A stretch of DNA of 64,000 nt from Aedes albopictus (GCF_035046485.1 NC_085138.1:335007312-335071311), one strand, 5' to 3'. Positions 1 to 10,560 are shown, counted from the stretch's first letter. A program made the numbers and translations. Notes: generated from the sequence alone by a model not told the origin.

Positions 1-334
1 CGATTTCTAGCTTTGACTACCTAGATAAATCAGAAATAAAAAATATGCGACAGATAAAACTTTTTCATGTTTTACGGTTTTTGCCCGCTTTTTGTTTACC
101 TTGTTGTGGTAAATTTCACAGGTAATGTAAACAAAAATTTGTTTACACACAAACAAGTATAAGTAATGGCTGAATTATTGAAACAGTTTACATCACATAA
201 AACAAAGTATAAACAGATGAAAAAATATGCAAAACTGTTACCGCTCAACAGCACAATTGTGCTGGTTCGTCACGAAAGGGATATGCTGAAGGAAAACAAC
301 AGAGTACAATGGAAATATTTCAAATATTGTTGTT
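1..334. other. No recognised feature
   Basis: AT-rich sequence before the fold-back element. I see no convincing coding signal, terminal repeat or RNA fold. A short open stretch at 166-375 has no recognisable motif and runs into the palindrome. Confidence 0.5.
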
Positions 335-393
335 CAGAATTATTCCCTCTTTGGTTGGCTTTTCGGTCCAGATAAGTTATAAGCGGGGTGATA

Positions 394-448
394 CTATTTC
401 ATCCGACGTTTCGACCCTTGGTTTGGGTCTTCTTCATGGAGGTTATAG
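394..448 (-). ncRNA. Hammerhead ribozyme, left arm, core-mutated
   Basis: On the minus strand the order is stem I, ATGAAGA, a perfect GACCC/GGGTC stem II, GAAAC, GTC, stem I. The first core base (C3 of the consensus CUGANGA) is A here. C3 pairs with G8 in active ribozymes, so this copy should not cleave. Otherwise it mirrors the copy in the right arm. Confidence 0.6.
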
Positions 449-782
449 GGATACCGCTACGTTTGTATCGCCGGTTGCTTGGCGTAGGGCTGTCGGGTTT
501 GGTGAATTTGAGCTTGTGTTGGCTATTTGTGGGTAGATGGTGAGGGTGTAGTTTACAATAATTTATTTACCACTGCGCCGAACACTATCATGGTGTCTAG
601 ACACTGAATCAGTATTCAGTATTCAGTGTCTAGACGCCATGATAGTGTTCGGCGCAGTGGTAAAACAAATTATTGTAAACTACACCCTCTCCATGTACCC
701 ACAAATAGCCAACACAAGCTCAAATTCACCAAACCCGACAGCCCTACGCCAAGCAACCGGCGATACAAACGTAGCGGTATCC

Positions 783-837
783 CTATAACCTCCCTGAAGA
801 AGATCCAAACCAAGGGTCGAAACGTCGGATGAAATAG
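783..837 (+). ncRNA. Type I hammerhead ribozyme of Penelope type, right arm
   Basis: All core pieces are present in order: CTGAAGA (794-800); stem II 802-806 with 814-818 (one U-G wobble) closing a seven-base loop; GAAAC (819-823); and the cleavage triplet GTC (824-826). Stem I is TCC 791-793 with GGA 827-829, then CTAT 783-786 with ATAG 834-837 after an internal loop. Stem III is the two-base-pair AC/GU seen in Penelope-like elements, which are thought to need dimers for efficient cleavage. One oddity is an unpaired A801 between core and stem II, present in both arms. Cleavage is predicted after position 826. Confidence 0.68.
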
Positions 838-895
838 TATCACCTCGCTTATAACTTATCTGGACCGAAAAGCCAACCAAAGAGGGATAATTCTG

Positions 896-1860
896 CCAAT
901 CCGTCGGTCGTTTCCACAATCAGTTGTTCAGAATTTCTCAGAGTTGCTCACGTTTGTACATTGTACATTGCACATTTCCCTTCGATTTTCTCCGTTTGTG
1001 GATTTTGTTAGATACAGTGTTTGGTAAAGTTAGGCTTGAATTAGAAATTTTCAGCGTATATTATTATCGAAATTCAGTAAATGATAGATTTTACCCCTTT
1101 TGTGGATATAAAGAAGTAAGATAAAATGAATATGATTATTGATTAATGTAAAAGTACACGCCAGAATACAGAAAAATAATAAATACATTGCAGTAAAAGG
1201 TTTTTTAAACATTCAGCACCTCTGTCACGAAGGCGGTAGTCCTCATGCAGCATTTTATTTTTTGAAAAATAACAGACTGATATAAGACAATAATACGGTA
1301 GTAACATTTAAAAAGGACGTAACTGCTTTTGCAACCAATAATGCCGTCTCACAAATCTGTGAAACGCATTTGATTCATCTCATGCAATTCACATTCATTA
1401 AACGAAAGAGGATTTTACCTTCATTATGCTAATGGATTGCTCGAGAGGGATAAAATACGATCCACAGCTTTGTGAGAAGGAATTGGTTACAAGCGCCCTT
1501 TCGAAATGTTGTTGCCAAATAGTTTCTTCGCCATGTAACAAAGAGAATTGCGTTACTTACGTGATAAGAAATTTAGCGGCTGGTATTTTTTTTCCGGGCA
1601 CGGGTTTTTGTTTTTTTCTTCACTATTTTCTTTTTTGAGAGCGATCTTTACCGAAATTCAACCAAATGAATTATCGATTGATGTGGCAAAATATATTGCC
1701 GAGATTCAGTAATTCACATGAAAGCCCAAACTTAGTAAATGGGGTAAATAAATTTCAACGTTCTGTCAAATTTTAACAATGTTTCAGTTAAAATAAGCTT
1801 TGCCAAATGCGTTCGTAATTCCTATTTACCGAGACCAAAATTGGGGATAAAGTGTTCGGC
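896..1860. other. No recognised feature; short unassigned ORF
   Basis: AT-rich sequence. The only open stretch of note is 1426-1638 (+), whose first ~50 residues look polar and cysteine-containing (a CCC triplet and several other Cys) before becoming low-complexity. I do not recognise it, and no splice or promoter signal fixes it as a gene. It may be a transposon fragment. Confidence 0.4.
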
Positions 1861-2480
1861 AATTTATATAATTATTTCTTCGGTAATTCCATTGTACCTT
1901 TGAGAATTTCTTCGACAATTTTATAGAGATTTCTTCTGTAATTCATTTGGATTTTATTGAATTCAATATTTATTCCTCCGAAAATGGCAATCCCTTTTGG
2001 GATTCCTTCAGCAATTTCTATGTGAATTGCTTTGGCTTCTATTTAAATGTATTCAGCAATTCTTTTGGGAATTCTCTTGGCAATTTATTTGTAAATTTCC
2101 TTTTATTTTATTTTATTTCTTTTAATTTCATTTCATTTCGTCTACGGCAATTGCTCTGGAAAAATGATTCGGCCATTCCTTTGCAAATTTCTCAGACAAT
2201 TCCTTATGAAATTTAGAAATTCACAATTGAAATTGCTGAGGAAATGTTCAAAGGAAACACAGAAGAAATCCGCATGGGAATTTAAAATGCAATGCTGAAG
2301 GTTTTTGAAAATGGAATTGCCGAATCAATTTCTAAAAGAATTCTTGAAGGAACGTCACAGGAAGGAATTGTCACAGAAAACCTCGAATAAACTTCCTAAA
2401 ACTGCCTCAAAAATTCCAACAGGAATTGCAGCGTGAATTTCTTTCTGAAGAAGTTCCAGAATAAATTTTCAAATATTTAA
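1861..2480. repeat. Degenerate AATTCC/GGAATT-rich array
   Basis: Loosely periodic short blocks of the form (A/G)AATT(T/C)CTT(T/C)GG recur in both orientations, with spacings of about 25-35 bp. The same texture recurs at 3660-4420, 17050-18060, 20072-21470, 21960-23950, 34200-34848, 41319-41585 and 61430-62560. Open frames here are by-products of the repeat, for example 1947-2216. Confidence 0.6.
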
Positions 2481-2481
2481 T

Positions 2482-2688
2482 TTGCCAAAGGAATTGTGGA
2501 AAAATATTCCAATAGAGTTGTTTCCGTTGGCCCCACTGACTGCTGCTGATCGAACAATTGAAGTGTTGCCGTTGCTAAATGACAGCGATGATACGTCAAG
2601 TGCTTGTGAAGTCGAAGACAATAAAAAAAATCTACATGCGGAGAACATCAGCAGTAGCGAGCTCTGTGAATTTACAATTAATTTGTAA
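2482..2688 (+). other. Unassigned 68-codon open stretch
   Basis: The frame starts at the end of the AATTCC array. From about residue 15 it has a protein-like acidic composition (a DSDDTSS segment and several Glu and Asn) and stops at 2686-2688. No family is recognised. It could be the broken C-terminus of a transposon or host protein. Confidence 0.2.
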
Positions 2689-3052
2689 AAACCAAATTTA
2701 AATTCGTTATCCTACAATTGAAAACCCCTGAAGTGAATTCTAAAACGTTGTTCGTGCAATACAGTAAGAAATTATGATACTCTAGCTAAATTAACAACCT
2801 TATAGAAATAGTCATTTCAAATCTCGCTTAATTTAGGCTAGTATCGACAAGTTCTATAGCTGTAAACTTGCAATTATTCTATTACTATCCTGTTGAATAT
2901 GTAAAATGTTCTAACTGTGCTATACCTTTGAACCAACTAACTACATGTTGATTACAGTAGAATTCCGACTATAACTTTGTATCGGGCAAGCAGAGGCTGT
3001 ACATACTTTGCAAATATACTGAAAAGTGTGATTTATGTGAAATTCCTACACA
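2689..3052. other. No recognised feature
   Basis: AT-rich interval between the unassigned ORF and the MITE at 3055. I see nothing in it. Confidence 0.5.
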
Positions 3053-3054
3053 TA

Positions 3055-3553
3055 CACTCCCGATCAAACGTTTGGGGTCATCCCCTCAAAAACATGTCAT
3101 TTGAAAGTCATGTGAAAGATGACAGAGTTATCAACAAATCACTTTTCCATGTTTTACGATAGTGACCCCAAACTATTGATCGATGACTTCAAGAGTTATT
3201 TCACTTAATAATTATTTCAAAGATTTTATAGCCAAGTTCGGTAAAAAGCAGTTGACAGCTAATAGAAAATAGGTTATATTATCGCTCTAATCCTAAAATT
3301 TGGTCGACCCAATTTCCAGCAACACTGCCGTTAGTTTATATTCATTTTTGGGATAATTTGGCATCTTTAGCTTAAGTTTACATACAAACATTTTTTTGTA
3401 AAAAAAATCATTTAAATCATGTTCAAAGTTTCTTTGATTTATTATCTTTTAAATGAGATCTAGGGTTCTGAAATCGGACGCAAATTTGATGAGATGTGGG
3501 CCTTTCAAAATTACATATTTTTGGGGGTGACCCCAAACTTTTGATCGGGAGTG
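3055..3553. mobile_element. TA-flanked MITE with CACTCCCGATCAAA ends
   Basis: The left end CACTCCCGATCAAA and the right end reverse complement match, followed inward by GTTTGGGGTCA / TGACCCCAAAC. TA lies immediately outside both ends (3053-3054, 3554-3555), the target-site signature of Tc1/mariner elements. There is no transposase. A shorter copy of the subterminal GACCCCAAAC motif sits near 3163. The same family recurs at 5551-8889. Confidence 0.85.
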
Positions 3554-3659
3554 TATGTATCAATTTAATTATTAGGGTCATATGCAGTTCATTTGAAGCT
3601 GCACAACATCTTGATAGTGTTGCTAACAGCTCCGTGAAATGTTTCCTCTTGCCCCCTTC

Positions 3660-4420
3660 ACAATAACAGTTGCCAAGGAAATTTCAATAGAAATTTCTGC
3701 AAGAATTCACAAAGAAATTCTGAATACCTGAAAGAATGGGTTGAGGAATATTTAAATGGATTAACGGACAATTTTTCAAAGACAATGCTAGATAAATTCC
3801 CAAAGAAATTGCCAAAGGATCTGCCAAAACATCCAAAGCTTTTTCCGAAGGAATTGCCAAAGGAGTTCCGAATGATTTGCTGAAATATTTTTCAAAGAAA
3901 TTCCCTATGAAATACATTTGCCGCCGCCGAGTTCATAGGAATTGCAAAATGAAACCTACAAAGTAATTTTCGAAAGATTCCCGAAAGAAATTGTCGACGG
4001 AATTCTGAATGGCATTGCATTCTGAATTGGCATTACAGAAAACATGCCCGGAAAAATGATGAGGAAATGCCAAAGTGAATTCCAGAGTCGTTGCCTTATA
4101 AATTACTACTGGCATTACCGAATTCTTGGGCCAAATCAATGCTTAAAGGGATTGCCAGAATAATTTCTAGAAAAAAAAATGTCAAGAGACTTCACAAAAA
4201 AATACCAAAGGAATTGCTGAAGTAATTTCTAAAAATATTCCTCAGAAATTCTCAAGGGTTTGGCGATGAAATTTCTAAAATAATTACCTAGTTAAATCCT
4301 CAAGGAAATGAAAGATTCTTTAAAGAAATCTCCAAACGAATTTCCAAAGAAATTTCCATTACCGCTTCAATTTTCAATTGCGTTACTGACGGATTTCCTA
4401 AAGGAATTGCAGAAGGAAAT
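3660..4420. repeat. Degenerate AATTCC/GGAATT-rich array
   Basis: Same repeat texture as 1861-2480, mainly of the AAAGGAATTGCC type on the + strand. Minus-strand open frames at 3684-4139 follow the repeat and show no protein family. Confidence 0.55.
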
Positions 4421-5548
4421 TTCACAAATATTACATTCTTTTTCGAGTTATCGATTCAGTAGTACTTATGACTGTCTCCACTGCAAAGCGGTTTCACAAT
4501 AAATGTTGAATACGTTTCGAAAATTGAAATTGACTGTATTTTTACTTAGGATTTTGATATGAATGTTTCATAGCATGTTTCCTAAAATTGTAAATCTCAA
4601 CTATGCAATTTCTTTCGCGCAATAAAACTGGAGCGCTATTGTTATTATATACGAAAGTTTGAATCGGACAACCAAATTTTCTGTGTTACAACCAATTCAA
4701 TGAAAATTTTGGAGTTCTTAAAATTATCACTTTAAATTACAAATACAATACCAGGAGTTCTCCGGCTGGCGCCAGTCCAGTTTCTCATGCAGATTTAGAT
4801 ATGCAATAATAGTTTTGCTTTCTGTGCAAAGACCAATGTCTCGAGCATCGCTACCTAATCTTAGACAAAAAGCTTGATTTTATATCTGTTTTTTTTTTTT
4901 TGCATAAATTAACATCGAAAGAGAAACCTTAACCATGGTCAACATTTCAAGTTTCCTCATACTAAAAAATAAAAATCCCCACACCACCAACCAAAAAAAA
5001 ATCACACAAACCGTTAGTCTATCTAGCCATCGCAGATCACAGTTTCCTCCTTGCGAAACCATTCGCTTGTACCATCCCGGGCCATAAAAATAAAATTTTG
5101 TTTATTTGATATTGTAATTTGAGCTTCACCGCAACAAATCGGCGAAAGAAAGATCCATCACGCTTCGTTCGATAACCTTTCTCCGGCTTCAAAACTCGAC
5201 CCGCAGATATCTACATGACATGGAACCGGTTGGAAGCAAACAGCAGGACCCCTGAAAGAACATCATTCATTAGGCATAGGTACACGCGCAACGCAACGCA
5301 CCGAGAATAAGCACAAAGTTGGAGGCATCATGCTGCTTCCGATCCGATGTTCCGAACGAAGTCCCATCATTGTAATTATTGTGAGAAGATCAGCTCCGCG
5401 CAGGTCTTCGCGCTGCGCCACCCGACCCTTTCGTATCCGTTTGCGGACAAACAAACCGCTTGAGTAATCTACCTTAGTAGAGTGTTGAGTTTTCTGGTAA
5501 CACGGTACAAAACATCTTCTGTTCTAATCAGCTCTAAATATGAAATTA
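4421..5548. other. No recognised feature
   Basis: Mostly AT-rich. The stretch 5090-5460 is closer to average composition and may be single-copy. A 63-codon arginine-rich minus-strand frame (5263-5454) has no recognised motif. Confidence 0.4.
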
Positions 5549-6260
5549 TACACTCCCGTTCAAAAGTTTGGGGTCACCCCCTCAAAAACATGTCATTTTT
5601 TAGGCCCATATCTCCGCCAATTTGCGTCCGATTTCAAAACCCTAGGTTTCATTCAAAAGATAATAAGTCAAAGAAACTTTGAACATGATTTAAAAGAAAC
5701 TTTCTTAAAAAAAATTTGTATGTAAACTTAACCCAAAGTTGCCAAATTTTCTAAAAAATGAATATAAACTTACGGCAGTGTCGCTGGAAGTTGGGTCGAC
5801 CAAATTTTAAGATGAGAGGGACAATATGACCCATTTTCTATTAGCTTTCAACTGCGTTTTACAGAACTTAGCTTAAAGATCTATAAAAAAAGTTATTAAA
5901 AAAATTAATCCTTGATGTCATCGACCAAAAGTTTGGGGTCACCCCTCAATATGATGTATCGGCCAAAAGTTTGGGGTCACTTTCGTAAAACATGGAAAAG
6001 TGATTTGGTGATATCTTCGTCATCTATAGTTCAATTTAATTTATTTTTGGCTCATTTCAAAGATAATTAACTAAATTTACGTTTGATGTCTTCAACTTAA
6101 CGTATTTAACGATTTTTGTATATAAAAATGTTATGTAAAGTCAGCACATTTTACCACGCTTCAAAAAATGAGGCAACTTTACGTTAAGTTTTAGTATGTA
6201 AATTTCAACAAATATGTGTGGTTCAAAATCTATGCAGTAAGTATCATTCATTTTGTTTCA

Positions 6261-6283
6261 AATAAGCCAAGAAGAATTAAAAT
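6261..6283. repeat. 23-bp target-site duplication, left copy
   Basis: A 23-base direct repeat beginning AATAAGCCAAGAAG occurs here and at 8384-8406, exactly bracketing the non-LTR insertion. A duplication this long fits target-primed reverse transcription. Confidence 0.9.
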
Positions 6284-6284
6284 G

Positions 6285-7615
6285 AGTAGTGTGCGGTAGT
6301 TCGGCAGCAGCAAAGTTTCGCGCGCTCGCTTTGCTAGATTTTTGCGATTTTTTTTTCCTCTTCCCTCTGCGGGGCTCCGACGACGGGACGCCAAGCAGTC
6401 AGTAGTGTGCGGTAGTTCGGCAGCAGCAAAGTTTCGCGCGCTCGCTTTGCTAGATTTTTGCGATTTTTTTCCTCTTCCCTCTGCGGGGCTCCGACGACGG
6501 GACGCCAAGCAGTCAGTAGTGTGCGGTAGTTCGGCAGCAGCAAAGTTTCGCGCGCTCGCTTTGCTAGATTTTTGCGATTTTTTTTTTTCCTCTTCCCTCT
6601 GCGGGGCTCCGACGACGGGACGCCAAGCAGTCAGTAGTGTGCGGTAGTTCGGCAGCAGCAAAGTTTCGCGCGCTCGCTTTGCTAGATTTTTGCGATTTTT
6701 TTTCCTCTTCCCTCTGCGGGGCTCCGACGACGGGACGCCAAGCAGTCAGTAGTGTGCGGTAGTTCGGCAGCAGCAAAGTTTCGCGCGCTCGCTTTGCTAG
6801 ATTTTTGCGATTTTCTGTCCCCTTCTCTCTGCGGGGCTCCGACGACGGGACGCCAAGCAGTCAGTAGTGTGCGGTAGTTCGGCAGCAGCAAAGTTTCGCG
6901 CGCTCGCTTTGCTAGATTTTTGCGATTTTCTTTCCCCTTCTCTCTGCGGGGCTCCGACGACGGGACGCCAAGCAGTCAGTAGTGTGCGGTAGTTCGGCAG
7001 CGGCAAAGTTTCGCGCGCTCGCTTTACTAGATTTTTGCGATTTTTTTCCTCTTCCCTCGGCGGGGCTCCGACGACGGGACGCCAAACAGTCAGTAGTGTG
7101 CGGTAGTTCGGCAGCAGCAAAGTTTCGCGCGCTCGCTTTGCTAGATTTTTGCGATTTTTTTTCCTCTTCCCTCTGCGGGGCTCCGACGACGGGACGCCAA
7201 GCAGTCAGTAGTGTGCGGTAGTTCGGCAGCAGCAAAGTTTCGCGCGCTCGCTTTGCTAGATTTTTGCGATTTTTTTTTCCTCTTCCCTCTGCGGGGCTCC
7301 GACGACGGGACGCCAAGCAGTCAGTCGTGTGCGGTAGTTCGGCAGCAGCAAAGTTTCGCGCGCTCGCTTTGCTAGATTTTTGCGATTTTCTGTCCCCTTC
7401 TCTCTGCGGGGCTCCGACGACGGGACGCCAAGCAGTCAGTAGTGTGCGGTAGTTCGGCAGCAGCAAAGTTTCGCGCGCTCGCTTTGCTAGATTTTTGCGA
7501 TTTTTTTTCCTCTTCCCTCTGCGGGGCTCCGACGACGGGACGCCAAGCAGTCAGTAGTGTGCGGTAGTTCGGCAGCAGCAAAGTTTCGCGCGCTCGCTTT
7601 GCTAGATTTTTGCGA
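6285..7615 (+). repeat. Tandem ~116-bp monomer array, ~12 copies
   Basis: Each unit runs AGTAGTGTGCGGTAGTTCGG ... GCTCGCTTTGCTAG ... TTTTGCGA, a T/C-rich stretch of variable T length, then CTCCGACGACGGGACGCC and AGTC. Starts fall near 6285, 6401, 6515, 6633 and onward. Units are almost identical apart from T-run length and two pyrimidine-tract variants (CCTCTTCCCTC versus CCCCTTCTCTC). Each junction reads TCAGT, an insect initiator-like sequence. The long open frames across both strands are by-products of the repetition. Confidence 0.9.
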
Positions 7616-7616
7616 G

Positions 7617-7800
7617 AGTGAGTTTTTGGAGGCAAAGTGTACAGGCCGCGTTTTCATTCGGTCGTCGTCGTCGTCTATTTGACTGCTCATCTTCGTACGG
7701 GGTGATTTAGTGAGTTTTTGGAGGAAAGGTTTACAGGCCGCGTTTTCATTCGGTCGTCGTCGTCGTCTATTTGACTGCTCATCTTCGTACGGGGCGATTT
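7617..7800 (+). repeat. Two 92-bp tandem units
   Basis: 7617-7708 and 7709-7800 are near-identical, starting AGTGAGTTTTTGGAGG and containing a (GTC)n run and CATCTTCGTACGGGG. They lie directly downstream of the 116-bp monomers and are probably the non-repeated 5' leader of the same element, duplicated once. Confidence 0.85.
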
Positions 7801-8383
7801 ATGATACGATAAATGCAACAAACAACATTTTTTGCGATTTTAGTCAACAGACATTGAAATGTTCGTCACGTCAAGTGTCGGCCCAAGTTCCAAAGCCACG
7901 TTGGTTCAAATCACTTTATTTTCTCTTTCGTAAATTTTCGCACTTCGAAAACTATCTGAATGGTTCGTCATCTTCGATGTCGGCATGTGTTTTGTTTTAG
8001 TCCAAATGAAAATAAGTGGTTTGATATTAATAGGGTTGCATGAATCACTCCACTTACCAAAGTGAACTCATATCATGCGCCCTTTCCCCTCCCTACTAAC
8101 AAAAAGTCCTTCCCATGACAGACGTGGAGACGCAGAGGTGATCTCGGTCTTTAGTAAGCAACGCACGTCATAATAACATTCCTTTCCTTCCTCGATGACC
8201 GTAAGGACGTGGCCGGCGCCGTTATTGACCTAATAAAGTTTGGAATTCTCGAAGATGCACATTGAGGACGGTAAGCTACTCCCAAGCTCCGTCTGTTGGT
8301 TCCTTGTGCAACTTCGATTGTTCTGGTCAATCACGGAGTAGCAACTACGAATAGTACGGTCATCTATGCTCATGCTCATGCTC

Positions 8384-8406
8384 AATAAGCCAAGAAGAAT
8401 TAAAAT
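8384..8406. repeat. 23-bp target-site duplication, right copy
   Basis: Exact copy of 6261-6283, immediately after the GCTCAT tail of the insertion. Confidence 0.9.
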
Positions 8407-8891
8407 TGAATGAAAGATGACAAAGATATCAACAAATCACTTTTCCATGTTTTACGATGGTGACCCCAAACTTTTGGCCGATACAGCATTTTGAGGGGTG
8501 ACCCCAAACTTTTGGTCGATGACATCAAGGATTAATTTACTTAATAACTTTTTTTTCTAGATTTTTTAGCTAAGTTCTGTAAAACGCAGTTGAAAGCTAA
8601 TAGAAAATGGGTCGTATTACCGCTCTCATCTTAAAATTTGATCGACCCAACTTCCAGCGACACTGCCGTAAGTTTATATTCATTTTTTAGAAAATTTGGC
8701 AACTTTGGGTTAAGTTTACATACAAATTTTTTTGAAAAAGTTTCTCTTAAATCATGTTCAAAGTTTCTTTGACTTATTATCTTTTGAATGAAACCTAGGG
8801 TTTTGAAATCGGACGCAAATTGGCGGAGATATGGGCCTAAAAAATGACAGGTTTTTGAGGGGGTGACCCCAAACTTTTGAACGGGAGTGTA

Positions 8892-9308
8892 TATTTGATA
8901 TCGACCAGTATTTCAAAACCGATACATACACATTCATTGAAAGATTCCTGAAAATGATAGAATCGACTAATTCCATTTTCTTGTCATTATAAATCCTTGC
9001 AGCACATCTGCGATGTATTACAAACATTAAAGCGGCCAGGCCTACTGTGTAGCGTTGTTATCGTATCAGGTATCAGAAGGCCAGCTCCAGAGGCACGTTA
9101 TCCTCCATTTGGGACATTTGTGCCATCGCCAAAACAATAGCATATTTCATCATCTACCTGAGGGAAAAGGAAGGAAATAAGGATAAGGATGGGGATAAGG
9201 ACAGGTAGGAAAATAGGAAAAAATACCCAATTTTAAATGATAGTAGATAAACGTGTAGTGTAATAATGATCCATAAAGTTAGATCAATTCTAGTATAAGA
9301 CATGATTA
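8892..9308. other. No recognised feature
   Basis: Interval between the MITE and a SINE fragment, with an A/G-rich stretch at 9160-9220. I see nothing else. Confidence 0.5.
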
Positions 9309-9309
9309 T

Positions 9310-9364
9310 GAGAGCTCATCTGTCAGTGACCATTTTGCATGTGTATATCGTGTGGCAGGCACTG
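9310..9364 (-). mobile_element. Feilai-type SINE body fragment
   Basis: About 50 bases match the body of the SINE at 12330-12610, including CCATTTTGCATGTGTATATC and GTGTGGCAGGCAC. The tRNA-like head is missing here. This is a short relic. Confidence 0.6.
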
Positions 9365-9639
9365 AAGTAATCTTAGAGAGCATTTTAGGAAGGACCTTAA
9401 CACTGTTCTAGCAGGTAGGTGCTACTGGTTGGAATTTATACACATCGTTGCTATTGATTGAACGGTGTCAATCAGTGCATAAGATGCTTTAGTACACTGA
9501 TCTTCCATCAGTAACGGGTCGAGGATGCACAAATAAAATGTTTATCTCAATGAAATCAGGTCATTTCTTAAACGGAATTTCAAGGCTTCAGGGGAGTTTA
9601 ACCCTCTACAGGAAACCTTCAATGATGGTCCATTTCGGA

Positions 9640-10560
9640 AACCTGGGGACCATTTGGACCCCAAATTTGTTCTTCTGTATATCTTGATCCTGACTTATTA
9701 GAAGATCGGTATCTTCAGCAAAGTTGTTGGGTTGGTCGAGGACTTACAGATGCTGGACCGTTTAATTCGGAATTTCATATATAGGTGGCGCTAGTGAGCA
9801 TGTAAGAATTAAGTATTTGAGCACATATATATCAAGAACCTGACCACATAGAAATTTGGTGTCTTCTGCAAAGTTGTTTATTAGGTAAAGTGTTAACTAT
9901 TGATGGACCGTTTGATTAAAAATTTTAATATATCTCAGGATCCTGATCACTTAGAATGATGGTATCTTCGGCAAATTTGTTGAGTTGCTCAAGAACTGAC
10001 CGATGCTGGTCCGTTTGTTTCGGAACGTAACAAATAGGTGGTGCTAGTGAACATGTAAGTGTTTAGTATATGATCACATTTTATCAAGATCCTGACCACA
10101 TTGAAATTTGGTGTCTTTAGCAAAGTTGTTTATTGGGTGAAGTGTTTTCTAATGATGGACTGATATCTCCGGGAAAGTTGTTGTGTAGGTAAATGACTTA
10201 CAGATGATGTGCCGTTTGATTTGGAACTCCAAGTATAGATGGCGTTACTGAGCACACATATTTCATATATCACATAGATGGAGTCTTCGGAAATGTTGTT
10301 ACGTAGGGCAAGTACTTACAGACCTTGTGCCGTTAAATTTGGAAATTCGTCATACGTAGATAGCACTTGTGAGCATATAAATTGTATATGTCATATATAT
10401 CAGGTTTTTGGACCCAAAGAAAACATGAGGTCTATGGCAAAGTTGTGGAGTAGATCAACGACTTACAGTTAATGGGCCGTATAATTCGCAAATGCAAATT
10501 AATTATCTCATATATCTCAGGATTCATTGGTATCAGATTTGCTAATTTTGTTGAACGAGT
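9640..10560. repeat. Divergent satellite-like repeat region
   Basis: Degenerate units of roughly 100-170 bp recur. Each has versions of ATCCTGACCACATAG, GGTGTCTTCTGCAAAGTTGTT, a short spacer, GGACCGTTTGATT and GGTGGCGCTAGTGAGCATG. Reversed copies of the same words occur at 10900-11233, 12180-12329, 12611-12780 and 13330-13470, so the 9.6-13.5 kb stretch is one old repeat region later hit by MITEs and a SINE. Confidence 0.6.

Larger units (their letters stand above)
335..895. mobile_element. Fold-back palindrome of Penelope-like terminal sequence
   Basis: Two arms of about 274 bp (335-608 and 622-895) are reverse complements of each other with few differences, around a 13-bp centre. Each arm carries the hammerhead-ribozyme motif typical of the terminal repeats of Penelope-like retroelements, so the palindrome is probably two head-to-head copies of such a repeat. 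No Penelope reverse transcriptase or GIY-YIG endonuclease coding is visible. The arms would form a very long hairpin if transcribed. Confidence 0.75.
6284..8383 (+). mobile_element. ORF-less non-LTR retrotransposon derivative with tandem 5' monomers
   Basis: It is bracketed by the 23-bp duplication. From 5' to 3' it contains about twelve 114-118-bp monomers, two 92-bp units, about 300 bp of unrecognised sequence, and a 3' region (8120-8383) ending in GCTCAT repeats. The 3' region matches 42684-42859 (minus strand), an independent copy with its own duplication. No ORF1, endonuclease or reverse transcriptase is present, so it is an internally deleted passenger that relies on another element. 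The microsatellite-like 3' tail in place of poly(A) fits I/LOA/R1-type elements, but the clade is a guess. Confidence 0.8.
5551..8889. mobile_element. TA-flanked long-arm MITE split by a non-LTR insertion
   Basis: The ends are CACTCCCGTTCAAAAG and its inverse, with TA outside at 5549-5550 and 8890-8891. About 480 bp next to each end (5551-6030 and 8410-8889) are inverted copies, including three internal GACCCCAAACTTTTGG motifs. Removing the 6284-8406 insertion and duplication leaves an element of about 1.2 kb. It is the same family as 3055-3553. No transposase frame is seen. Confidence 0.85.

Noticed and set aside
6284..7615. CRISPR-like array
   Set aside because: Repeats are contiguous with no variable spacers, in a eukaryotic genome.
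6248..7690. Long arginine-rich open frames on both strands
   Set aside because: They follow the 116-bp monomers, change frame with each T-run length and appear equally on both strands.
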